From the NCBI GenBank assembly GCA_965205735.1, contig OZ242179.1, positions 4,030,001 through 4,094,000 on the forward strand: 64,000 nt of DNA, in the 5' to 3' direction. The translations under genes were made by a program, and so were the position numbers. This document shows positions 16,058 through 23,792 of this stretch, piece after piece. Under the pieces are notes generated by a model. That model searched no databases and had not been told where the DNA came from. It saw nothing but the letters and a program-made list of their open reading frames with translations. This stretch comes from VXNE01 sp965205735 (GTDB lineage Bacteria > Pseudomonadota > Gammaproteobacteria > Pseudomonadales > Azotimanducaceae). Positions within the stretch are counted from its first letter, which is position 1. The number at the start of each line of letters is the position of its first letter.

Positions 16058-18094
16058 ATGGCGATCAAGATACGCGTCTCGCCGAGGGAGAACTTCACTG
16101 GACAACGCATTCGGCCTTCTGGTCGCTGTCGCGTGGAACATCTATTGACGGGGGGCTTGCGCGGCGTACTGGCTTGCGCGGCGACGGTCGCGGCGGGGTG
16201 TGTCGCCGCGCAAGCGCCGGAAGAAGCGGCGTTGCCGCCGGAGTGGTTCGCCCCGCCGAAGACGGCGAGCGAACTCGGCATCACGCGTTTTTCCCAGAGC
16301 CCGTTCCTGGATGGCCGGGACCTTCCTCCGGTGGAGGACCGCCTGCCGGACGATCCGGTCGTCATCCAGCCGTACAGGATGATCGGCAAGTACGGCGGTA
16401 CGGCGCGCATCACGCTGTGGGACACCTGGCAGTTCTTCAACTGGGAACCCGCGCTCACGATTTCCGCTGACCTGCGCAGCGTCCTGCCCAACCTGGCGGA
16501 GTCCTGGAGTTTGAGCGAGGACGGCCGTGTCACGACCATCCGCCTGCGCCCCGGGATAAAGTGGTCGGACGGCGCGCCGCTGACCGCCGATGACTTCATG
16601 TTCCGGTTGAACCACGTCTGGCTGGACCCGGTGATATCGCCGGTGACGTACCGCCCGGTGCGAGGCTCGAAGTTCGTCAAGGTCGACGACCTCACGTTCC
16701 AGTACGTCTTCCCGGAGCCGAACCCGATGTTTGCCAACTTCTTTGCCCAGTACGGCAGCCACTTCGCGGATCCCATGCATTTCTTCAAACAGTACCACCC
16801 GGCGTACCGGGGCAAGGACGAACTGGACGCGCTGGTGAAGGAAAAGGGTTTCGTCACCTGGATGGCCATGTATGGCGCCCTGCGCGGCTGGGGCAACGAG
16901 GAGGCCACGAAGGTGCCGACCCTGCGCGCATACAAGGTGATTCAGCGAACTCCCACCAAGATGCGCCTGGAGCGCAACCCCTACTACTTCAAGATCGACC
17001 CGGCGGGCAACCAGTTGCCGTACATAGACGCGATCGACGCGATCATCCTGATGGAGAACTCGCAGATGATCGCCTTCCAGGCCGCCACTGGCCAGCTCGA
17101 CTTCGCCGCCTTCGCGCTCAAGACCCAGGACATACCCCTGCTCAAGCTTGGCGAAGCGAAGGGCGTCAACAAGGTGCATATCTGGCGCCGCGTGCACGTT
17201 GCCGACGTGGCCATACAGCCGAATTACAACTACGACGACCCCAAGTATCGGGAACTGCTGTGGGGCACGGGAGAGCGGCGCTTCATCCGCGCGCGCTCCC
17301 ACGCCATCGACCGCGAGCAGATGAACGATGTCATCTACTTTGGCCACGGCGTGCCGAGCCAGGTGACAGCCCACCCCTCGAGCCGCTGGTATGAGAAACG
17401 CTTCGCCGAGGCCCATATTCGCTACGACCCGGATTACGCGCGCGCCTTGCTGGACGAACTCGGCCTTGGCGACGTGGACGGCGACGGCCTGCGTGAATAC
17501 GCTGATGAATCGAAGCTGACGATCACGCTCGAGTATCTGGACTTCGAGACCCCCAAGGGCATCACCATGGAACTCGTGACTGACTATTGGCGGGAGGTGG
17601 GCATCGACGTGCGGCTCAAGTCGGTGGAGAGACGCCTGCAATCCGAACGCGCCCAGGCCAACAGGATGCAGATGACGCTCTGGCACGCGGACAAGGTGAC
17701 GGACATCCTGTTCCCCCTGGTGCCGGACTGGTTCTATCCGCACCGCTCCGGCTGGGACATCGCCATGTGGAACCACTGGGCGCGGTACTACCAGACCGAT
17801 GGCGAACTCGGTGAAGAGCCACCCGAACTCATTCGCGACCTCCAGAACTGGGGCGATGATCTGCGCACCGCGACCACGGAGGCGCATCGCACGAAGGCTG
17901 CCAGGACGCTGCTCGCGGCGGCGGCCGAGAATCTCTGGACCATCGGCACGGTGGGCCAGGCACCGCATCCGGTGGTCGTCTCCACGCGCCTGAAGAACGT
18001 GACGCCGACCGGCATCTGGGGCTGGGACAACCGCTGGACGCTCGCCTACCATCCGGCGACGTGGTACTTCGATGAAACGCCGGGCAAGGAGTAG
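16058..18094 (+). CDS. ABC transporter substrate-binding protein, SBP_bac_5 family (array gene 1, subfamily A)
   Basis: 678 residues as drawn. The mature protein begins near PPEWFAPPKTASELG and has the family 5 pattern of peptide/nickel-type binding proteins: SWSLSEDGRVTTIRLRPGIK, WSDGAPLTADDF and a long C-terminal lobe. The secretion signal is probably LLTGGLRGVLACAATVAAGC, where VAAGC could be a lipobox; GTG 16133 is then an alternative start to ATG 16058. It is the only gene of the array with no E1 repeat after the signal, and so shows the likely ancestral form. Its end (GIWGWDNRWTLAYHP, then DETPGKE) groups it with gene 2. The next gene begins six bases after its stop. Confidence 0.85.
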   Translation: MAIKIRVSPRENFTGQRIRPSGRCRVEHLLTGGLRGVLACAATVAAGCVAAQAPEEAALPPEWFAPPKTASELGITRFSQSPFLDGRDLPPVEDRLPDDPVVIQPYRMIGKYGGTARITLWDTWQFFNWEPALTISADLRSVLPNLAESWSLSEDGRVTTIRLRPGIKWSDGAPLTADDFMFRLNHVWLDPVISPVTYRPVRGSKFVKVDDLTFQYVFPEPNPMFANFFAQYGSHFADPMHFFKQYHPAYRGKDELDALVKEKGFVTWMAMYGALRGWGNEEATKVPTLRAYKVIQRTPTKMRLERNPYYFKIDPAGNQLPYIDAIDAIILMENSQMIAFQAATGQLDFAAFALKTQDIPLLKLGEAKGVNKVHIWRRVHVADVAIQPNYNYDDPKYRELLWGTGERRFIRARSHAIDREQMNDVIYFGHGVPSQVTAHPSSRWYEKRFAEAHIRYDPDYARALLDELGLGDVDGDGLREYADESKLTITLEYLDFETPKGITMELVTDYWREVGIDVRLKSVERRLQSERAQANRMQMTLWHADKVTDILFPLVPDWFYPHRSGWDIAMWNHWARYYQTDGELGEEPPELIRDLQNWGDDLRTATTEAHRTKAARTLLAAAAENLWTIGTVGQAPHPVVVSTRLKNVTPTGIWGWDNRWTLAYHPATWYFDETPGKE

Positions 18095-18100
18095 CTGGCC

Positions 18101-20218
18101 GTGTTGACGCGGCCGCACGGCAGTCACCACCATGGCCCCATGAAGTCGAGGGGAGCTTTCAGCTGGCGAGCGCGAGGGGGAATCCCTCGCAAGGAGTTCG
18201 CCTTTGTGTGGGTCTGCCTCGCGATGCTCGCGACGGTCTGTGTCGCTGAAGAGGACCCGGCGCCAGAGCCTTCAGCCGGGGAGCGCGAGGGGGCACCCCT
18301 CGCAAGAAAGGAGCCTTCAGCGAGGGAGCGCGAGGGGGAACCCCTCTTAAGAAAGATGCCGCCCGAGTGGTTCGCCCCGCCCAGCACCGCGAGCGAACTC
18401 GCCATCACGCGTTTCTCCCAGAGCCCGATGCTGGACGGCCGGGACCTTCCTCCGGTGGAGGAACGCCTGCCGGACGATCCGGTGGTCATCCAGCCGTACA
18501 GGACAATCGGCAAGTACGGCGGCACCGCGCGCATCACGCTGTGGGACTCGTGGCAGTTTTTCAACGGTGAACACGCGCTGACGATCTCGGCGGATATGCG
18601 CAACGTCCTGCCGAACCTGGCGGAGTCGTGGAGCCTGAGCGAGGACGGCCGGGTCACGACGATTCGCCTGCGCCCGGGGATCAAGTGGTCCGACGGCGTA
18701 CCGCTGACCGCCGACGACTTCATGTTCCGGATGAACCACGTGTGGCTGAACCGGGAAATGAACCCGGTGACACGCCGGCTCGTGAAGGGCGCGAAGTTCG
18801 TCAAGCTCGACGACCTCACGTTCGAGTACGTCTTCCCGGAGCCGAACCCGATGTTTGCCAACTTCTTTGCCCATTACGGCAGTCAATTTGCCGATCCCAT
18901 GCACTTCTTCAGCCTGTACCACCCGGCGTACCGGGACAGGGACGAGTTGGATGCGCTGACGAAGAAAATGGGTTTCATCACCTGGATGACCATGTACCGG
19001 ACCTTGATGGGCTGGGGGAACGAGGAGGCATCGAAGGTGCCGACCCTGCGCGCATACAGGGTCGTTGAACGCACGCCCACCAAGATGCGCTTTGAGCGAA
19101 ACCCCTACTATTTCAAGGTAGACCCCGCTGGCAACCAGTTGCCGTATATAGACGCGGTCGATGCGATCATCCTGCTGGAGAACTCGCAGATGATCACCTT
19201 CAAGGCCGCTACCGGCCAGCTCGATTTCGCCGCCTACGCCCTCAAGACCCAGGACATCCCCCTGCTCAAGCTCGGCGAAGCGAAAGGCGTCAACAAGGTG
19301 CACATCTGGCAGCGCGTGCACGTCAGCGATGTGGCGATACAGCCGAACTACAACTACGACGACCCGAAATATCGGGCGTTGTTGTGGGGCAGCGGAGAGC
19401 GGCGTTTTGTCCGCGCCCTCTCGCACGCGATCGACCGCGAGCAGCTTAACGAGGTCATCTACTTCGGCCGGGGCACGCCGAGCCAGGTGACCGCGCACCC
19501 GTCGAGCCGCTGGTACGAACGACGCTTCGCCGAGGCCCACATCCGCTACGACCCGGATTACGCCCGCGCCTTGCTGGACGAACTCGGCCTCCGCGACGTG
19601 GACGGCGACGGCCTGCGGGAATACCCGGACGAATCGAAGCTCACGATCACGCTCGAGTACCTCGATTTCGAGACGCCCAAGGGCATCACCATGGAACTCG
19701 TGTGCAACTATTGGTGGGAAGTGGGTATCGACGTGCGGCTGAAGTCGGTGGAGAGACGCCTGCAAGCCGAACGCGCCCAGGCCAACAGGATGCAGATGAC
19801 GCTATGGCACGCGGACAAGGTGACAGACATCCTGTTCCCCCTGGTGCCGGACTGGTTCTATCCGCATCGCTCCGGTTGGGACATCGCCATGTGGAACCAC
19901 TGGGCGCGGTACTACCAGACGGACGGGGAACTTGGAGAAGAGCCACCCGAACTCATTCGCGACCTCCAGAACTGGGGCGACAAATTGCGCACCGCGACCA
20001 CGGAGGCGCATCGCACGAAAGCCGCCAAGACGCTGCTCGCGGCGGCGGCGGAAAACCTCTGGACCATCGGCACGGTGGGCCAGGCACCGCATCCCGTGGT
20101 CGTCTCCACGCGCCTCAAGAACGTAACGCCGACCGGCATCTGGGGCTGGGACAACCGCTGGACGCTCGCCTACCATCCGGCGACCTGGTATTTCGACGAA
20201 ACGCCGGGGGAGGAGTAG
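18101..20218 (+). CDS. ABC transporter substrate-binding protein, SBP_bac_5 family (array gene 2, subfamily A, with E1 inserts)
   Basis: 705 residues from GTG 18101, which has AAGGAG nine bases upstream; ATG 18140 is the alternative. The signal region is FAFVWVCLAMLATVCVA with cleavage probably before EED. One E1 palindrome (18153-18193) is read in the n-region as AFSWRARGGIPRK. Two more (18266-18355) follow the cleavage site as EPSAGEREGAPLARK and EPSAREREGEPLLRK. All three are in frame, so the protein is intact. The rest is nearly the same as gene 1 and carries the same SBP_bac_5 features. This copy shows that E1 can be tolerated both before and after the hydrophobic core of a signal peptide. 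Confidence 0.85.
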   Translation: MLTRPHGSHHHGPMKSRGAFSWRARGGIPRKEFAFVWVCLAMLATVCVAEEDPAPEPSAGEREGAPLARKEPSAREREGEPLLRKMPPEWFAPPSTASELAITRFSQSPMLDGRDLPPVEERLPDDPVVIQPYRTIGKYGGTARITLWDSWQFFNGEHALTISADMRNVLPNLAESWSLSEDGRVTTIRLRPGIKWSDGVPLTADDFMFRMNHVWLNREMNPVTRRLVKGAKFVKLDDLTFEYVFPEPNPMFANFFAHYGSQFADPMHFFSLYHPAYRDRDELDALTKKMGFITWMTMYRTLMGWGNEEASKVPTLRAYRVVERTPTKMRFERNPYYFKVDPAGNQLPYIDAVDAIILLENSQMITFKAATGQLDFAAYALKTQDIPLLKLGEAKGVNKVHIWQRVHVSDVAIQPNYNYDDPKYRALLWGSGERRFVRALSHAIDREQLNEVIYFGRGTPSQVTAHPSSRWYERRFAEAHIRYDPDYARALLDELGLRDVDGDGLREYPDESKLTITLEYLDFETPKGITMELVCNYWWEVGIDVRLKSVERRLQAERAQANRMQMTLWHADKVTDILFPLVPDWFYPHRSGWDIAMWNHWARYYQTDGELGEEPPELIRDLQNWGDKLRTATTEAHRTKAAKTLLAAAAENLWTIGTVGQAPHPVVVSTRLKNVTPTGIWGWDNRWTLAYHPATWYFDETPGEE
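18153..18193 (+). repeat. E1 palindrome in the signal-peptide n-region of array gene 2
   Basis: Core GCGAGGGG, loop GAA, TCCCTCGC (one arm base changed). It is read in a different frame from the other copies of the same gene, giving SWRARGGIPRK. Confidence 0.75.
18266..18355 (+). repeat. Two tandem E1 palindromes (45-bp units) in array gene 2
   Basis: The units are 18266-18310 and 18311-18355. The first has GCGAGGGG, loop GCA, CCCCTCGC. In the second the right arm has decayed to CCCCTCTT. Each adds 15 residues in frame to the mature N terminus. Confidence 0.85.
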
Positions 20219-20300
20219 CTTCAGCCGGGGAGCGCGAGGGGCCCCCTCGCGAGCAAAGAGCCTTCAGCCGGGAGCGTGACGGGTACCCCCTCGGAAGGAG
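20219..20300 (+). repeat. Two tandem E1 palindromes after the stop of array gene 2
   Basis: The units are 20219-20257 and 20258-20300. The first core is GCGAGGGGCCCCCTCGC with almost no loop; the second has diverged (GTGACGGGTACCCCCTCGG). They are non-coding here and lie between the SBP stop and the convergent Rpn-like gene. Confidence 0.75.
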
Positions 20301-20355
20301 ACTTCAGGGGCCAAAAAGACCCGCAGGTACCCTTGGGTTTGGGCTTGTCGGAGCG

Positions 20356-21258
20356 CTACGGACTCGAGTCGAATACGTCGTCGAGCGTTTCGCCGTCGAA
20401 CACGTTGTCGGCCCAGCTCTCCAGCTCCGCGGCGGACGCGCGCCTTAGCCTTTCGGTCGTTTCAGCCGGCAGGAGACCGAATCGCCGCCGCCGCAGCCGT
20501 TCCAGGACCACGCGCTCCCCCTCGACACGACCCTGCTGCATCCCTTCGTCGCGTGCCCTTTGGATGACTCCTGCCATGGTGGTGCTTTCCTCTGGATATT
20601 GCCGCTGATAGCGCCGGAACTCATTGTCGGTGAGGCCGGCGTAGATGTCGATAAATTCGAGATATTTCGCCCGTTTGTCGGTGTCGCGCTCCAGCGCGAG
20701 CAAACCACTGACCGCCTGCGCGTAGACCTCGACCTTGCGGGTCTCCGGTCTGCGCATGTTCGGCAGGTTGACTCGGGCCACCAGGTTGTCGCTGTGCAGC
20801 CAGCGCTCGGAGGGTATCTCCTGGAGCTTGCAGGTCAGATAGTTGAACGTCAGATATGGGCTGCGTTCGGTGCCGAGAGTCAGGGACGCGGGGGCCGCGT
20901 CGGCGTCGCGCAGGAAAATCGTTACCGGCACCACGCGGTCCGTCTGAAACAGGTCGGTGAGGTCGAGGCAATAGTGCGCCAGTCGGCGCGGCAAGAATTG
21001 TCGCCAGTTGGTTTCTTCCTCCAGCACGAACAGGATCGCCTCGCGGCGGCCGTCGGCCCACTCCACCAGCAGGGGCACATCGAGCTCCCGGTAGTGTGTT
21101 CCCAGGCGTTCCTGGAGCTGTTCCTGTCGCGCCGGGATGATCTCCACGTCGTCTTCCGGTAGCGGTGCCTCTTCAGTGGCGAAAAACGCCAGCGCGTCGC
21201 GCGGATAGTCAAGGATCAGGTTCTTGAAGTTCTGGTCGTGGCTGACGGCGTTCGCCAT
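20356..21258 (-). CDS. Rpn-type PD-(D/E)XK nuclease family protein (transposase-like)
   Basis: About 300 residues from ATG 21258 (upstream in-frame ATGs at 21306 and 21405 have no ribosome site). The N-terminal HDQNFKNLILDYPRDALAFF and the following DVPLLVEWADGRREAILFV, ending LEEET, are typical of the Rpn/YhgA-like recombination-promoting nuclease families, with D and E-x-E as presumed metal ligands. The C-terminal part is rich in Arg and Glu (GMQQGRVEGERVVLERLRRR), a usual linker and helix in this family. E. coli Rpn proteins promote RecA-independent recombination. The gene lies exactly between subfamilies A and B of the SBP array, next to a relic SBP end, so it may have arrived with, or helped cause, rearrangement; that is inference. 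Confidence 0.8.
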   Translation of the reverse strand: MANAVSHDQNFKNLILDYPRDALAFFATEEAPLPEDDVEIIPARQEQLQERLGTHYRELDVPLLVEWADGRREAILFVLEEETNWRQFLPRRLAHYCLDLTDLFQTDRVVPVTIFLRDADAAPASLTLGTERSPYLTFNYLTCKLQEIPSERWLHSDNLVARVNLPNMRRPETRKVEVYAQAVSGLLALERDTDKRAKYLEFIDIYAGLTDNEFRRYQRQYPEESTTMAGVIQRARDEGMQQGRVEGERVVLERLRRRRFGLLPAETTERLRRASAAELESWADNVFDGETLDDVFDSSP

Positions 21259-21420
21259 GCACTGCGCCCGGTGTTTGTTTGATCGAAAGGATCGGACAGT
21301 TGCCATCGGACGCGCCACGGGCAATCTGCCCTGGTCCAGTGAGCCGGTGCCTCCCGTCCCTCCATTCACGTTTTCTGGGCGATTGCTTGCCTGTTCAAAC
21401 GTCATGGCTTCCGTTTGGCC

Positions 21421-21568
21421 ATGGGTGTCCCCGAGGCGGTGTTGTGGTCGTCCTGAACGGGATGTTCATGGGTGTCCCAAAACCGGGGATGGGTATCCCA
21501 AGATCGGGCCACCGGGGGATGGGTGTCCCTAATACGCCGTTCATGGGTGTTCCAAAATCGGGCCGCGC
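21421..21568 (+). repeat. Irregular direct repeats of ATGGGTGTCCC
   Basis: The motif ATGGGTGTCCC or a close variant starts at 21421, 21468, 21489, 21519 and 21543. The last four are separated by 21-30 bases and some share CCAAAATCGGGCC tails. It lies upstream of the Rpn-like gene (divergent side) and ends where the relic SBP sequence begins. It contains no convincing gene. Confidence 0.7.
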
Positions 21569-21570
21569 CG

Positions 21571-21687
21571 GTCTCCACGCGCCTGAAGAACGTGACGCCG
21601 ACCGGCATCTGGGGCTGGGACAACCGCTGGACGCTCGCCTATCATCCGGCGACGTGGTATTTCGACGAAACGCCCGAGGAGCCTTAG
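21571..21687 (+). pseudogene. Relic 3' end of a subfamily A substrate-binding protein gene
   Basis: 39 codons including the stop reproduce the C terminus of array genes 1 and 2 (VSTRLKNVTPTGIWGWDNRW and onward to DETPEEP). The match begins abruptly at 21571 after the ATGGGTGTCCC repeats. It is the leftover of a sixth SBP gene, most of which was lost or replaced by the region carrying the Rpn-like gene. Confidence 0.88.
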
Positions 21688-21710
21688 CAAGGTCCATCGG
21701 CAGAACGGGC

Positions 21711-21752
21711 TTGTTGACGCGGCCTCAGGGCAGTCGCCATCATGGCCCGATG
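21711..21752 (+). other. Conserved leader before the array SBP genes
   Basis: About 40 bases, TTGACGCGGC...CAGGGCAGTCGCCATCATGG, precede the ATG of gene 3. Matching leaders stand before gene 2 (18104), gene 5 (25867) and, more weakly, gene 1 (16030). In genes 2, 3 and 5 it is open in the frame of the signal peptide and would read LTRPQGSRHHGPM, so translation may start at the TTG or GTG just before it. Gene 4 lacks it because its head was replaced by permease sequence. Its role is not known. Confidence 0.55.
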
Positions 21753-23792
21753 AAGTTGAGCTTGGCCCTTGTGTGGGTTTGCGTCTCGATGGGCGCGCCG
21801 GTCTGTGTCGCCGAAGAGGACATTGCGCCAGAGCCCTCAGCCGGGGAGCGCGAGGGGGCACCCCTCGCAAGCAAGGAGCCCTCAGCCGGGGAGCGCGAGG
21901 GGGCACCCTTCGCAAGAAATATGCCGCCGGAGTGGTTCGCCCCGCCGAAGACCGCGAGCGAACTCGGCATCACGCAGTTCTCCCAGAGCCCGATCCTGGA
22001 CGGCCAGGACCTTCCTCCGGTGGAAGATCGGCTGCCGGACGACCCGGTCGTCAGCCATCCCTACGAGCGCATAGGCAAGTACGGCGGCAAGGCGCGGGTC
22101 ACGCTTTGGGACCATCGGCGTTTCTTCCCCCATGAGCACGCGCTCACGATTTCGGCGGACCTGCGCAACGTCCTGCCCAACATTGCGGAGTCCTGGAGCG
22201 TGAGCGAAGACGGCCGCGTCACGACGATCCGCCTGCGGCCCGGGATCAAATGGTCCGATGGCGTGCCCCTGACCTCCAACGACTTCATGTTCTCGTTCAA
22301 CCACGACTGGCTGGATCCGGAGATGCAGCCGCTGACGAACGTGGCCGTGCGCGGTGCGAAGTTCGTCGTCATCGACGACCTGAACTTCCAGATCGTGTTC
22401 CCGAGGCCGAACCCGACGTTCGTCAACTACTACGCCTTCTACGCCAGCCGCTGGGTCGACCCCATGCACTTCTTCAAGGACTACCACCCGGCGTACAGGG
22501 ACAGGGACGAACTCAACGCTCTGGTGAAGGAGAAGGGCCACGTCACCTGGATGGCGATGTTCAACCAGTTGCGCAGTTGGGGCAACGCGGACGCCTCGAA
22601 GGTGCCCACCCTGCGCGCCTTCAAGGTTGTGCAGCGCACGGCCACCAAGATGCGGATGGAGCGCAACCCCTATTACTTCAAGGTCGATCCCGCGGGCAAC
22701 CAGTTGCCGTACGTCGACGCGGTGGACGTGATCATCCTGCTCGAGAACTCGCAGATGATCACGTTCCAGGCCGCCACCGGCCAACTCGACTTCACCTCCT
22801 TCACGCTCGAGACGCAGAACATACCCCTGCTCAAACTCGGCGAGGCGAAGGGCGTCAACAAGGTGTACATCTGGCGCCGCCTGCACGTCGTCGACGTGGC
22901 CATACAACCGAACTACAACTACGATGACCTCAAGTACCGGGAGTTGGTGTGGGGCAAGGGCGAGCGGCGCTTCATCCGCGCGCTCTCCCACGCCATCGAC
23001 CGCGATCAGATGAACGAGGTCATCTACTTCGGCCGCGGCACGCCGAGCCAGGTGACGGCGCACTGGTCGAGCCGCTGGTACGAGAAACGCTTCGCCGAGG
23101 CCCATATTCGCTACGATCCGGACTACTCCCGCGAGCTGCTGGACGAACTCGGCCTTTTCGATGTCGATGGGGACGGCCTGCGAGAATATCAGGACGGATC
23201 GAAGCTGATCATCACGCTCGAGTTCATAGATTTCGAGACGCCCAAGGGGATCAGCCTGGAGCTGGTGCGGGACTATTGGCGCGAAGTTGGCATCGACCTT
23301 CGCCTGAAGTCCATCGAGAGGCGCCTGCAGGCGGAACGGGCCATGGCCAACAAGATGCAGATGACGGCGTGGCACGCGGACAAGGTGACGGACATCCTGT
23401 TTCCCCACTGGCCGGACTGGTTCTATCCGCACCGGGCCGGCTGGGACATGACGATGTGGAACCACTGGGGTCGGTACCACCAGAGCGACGGGGAACTCGG
23501 GGAAGAGCCGCCCGAACTCATCCGCAACCTGCAGTACTGGGGCGGTCAGCTCCTCACCGCCACCGACGAGGCGCATCGCACGAAAGCCGCCAAGGCGCTG
23601 CTGCAGGCCCATGCGGACAACCTCTGGGCCATCGGCACGGTGGGCAACGCGCCGCATCCGGTGGCGGTTTCGAGGCGGCTCAGGAACGTGGTGCCGAACG
23701 GCATATGGGGCGCGGACAACCGCTGGACGACGCCCTACCACCCGGCGACCTGGTACATCGACGAAACTGACGAGCAGGACGGGCAAGAGTAG
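21750..23792 (+). CDS. ABC transporter substrate-binding protein, SBP_bac_5 family (array gene 3, subfamily B, two E1 units)
   Basis: 680 residues from ATG 21750. The signal peptide MKLSLALVWVCVSMGAPVCV is followed by A-EED and then by two in-frame E1-encoded units, EPSAGEREGAPLASK and EPSAGEREGAPFARN. The mature domain begins MPPEWFAPPKTASELG. Subfamily B markers are VSHPYERIGKYGGKAR and the end GIWGADNRWTTPYHP. The fold is that of peptide/nickel-type binding proteins, in the periplasm. Its stop overlaps the start of gene 4 (TAGTG), just as gene 5 overlaps the permease (TAATG), so the original downstream neighbour of this gene was the permease. Confidence 0.87.
   Translation: MKLSLALVWVCVSMGAPVCVAEEDIAPEPSAGEREGAPLASKEPSAGEREGAPFARNMPPEWFAPPKTASELGITQFSQSPILDGQDLPPVEDRLPDDPVVSHPYERIGKYGGKARVTLWDHRRFFPHEHALTISADLRNVLPNIAESWSVSEDGRVTTIRLRPGIKWSDGVPLTSNDFMFSFNHDWLDPEMQPLTNVAVRGAKFVVIDDLNFQIVFPRPNPTFVNYYAFYASRWVDPMHFFKDYHPAYRDRDELNALVKEKGHVTWMAMFNQLRSWGNADASKVPTLRAFKVVQRTATKMRMERNPYYFKVDPAGNQLPYVDAVDVIILLENSQMITFQAATGQLDFTSFTLETQNIPLLKLGEAKGVNKVYIWRRLHVVDVAIQPNYNYDDLKYRELVWGKGERRFIRALSHAIDRDQMNEVIYFGRGTPSQVTAHWSSRWYEKRFAEAHIRYDPDYSRELLDELGLFDVDGDGLREYQDGSKLIITLEFIDFETPKGISLELVRDYWREVGIDLRLKSIERRLQAERAMANKMQMTAWHADKVTDILFPHWPDWFYPHRAGWDMTMWNHWGRYHQSDGELGEEPPELIRNLQYWGGQLLTATDEAHRTKAAKALLQAHADNLWAIGTVGNAPHPVAVSRRLRNVVPNGIWGADNRWTTPYHPATWYIDETDEQDGQE
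21831..21917 (+). repeat. Two tandem E1 palindromes in array gene 3
   Basis: The units are 21831-21875 and 21876-21917, period 45 bp. The first has arms GCGAGGGG and CCCCTCGC with loop GCA; the second right arm reads CCCTTCGC. Both are in frame with the signal peptide and mature domain. Confidence 0.85.
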
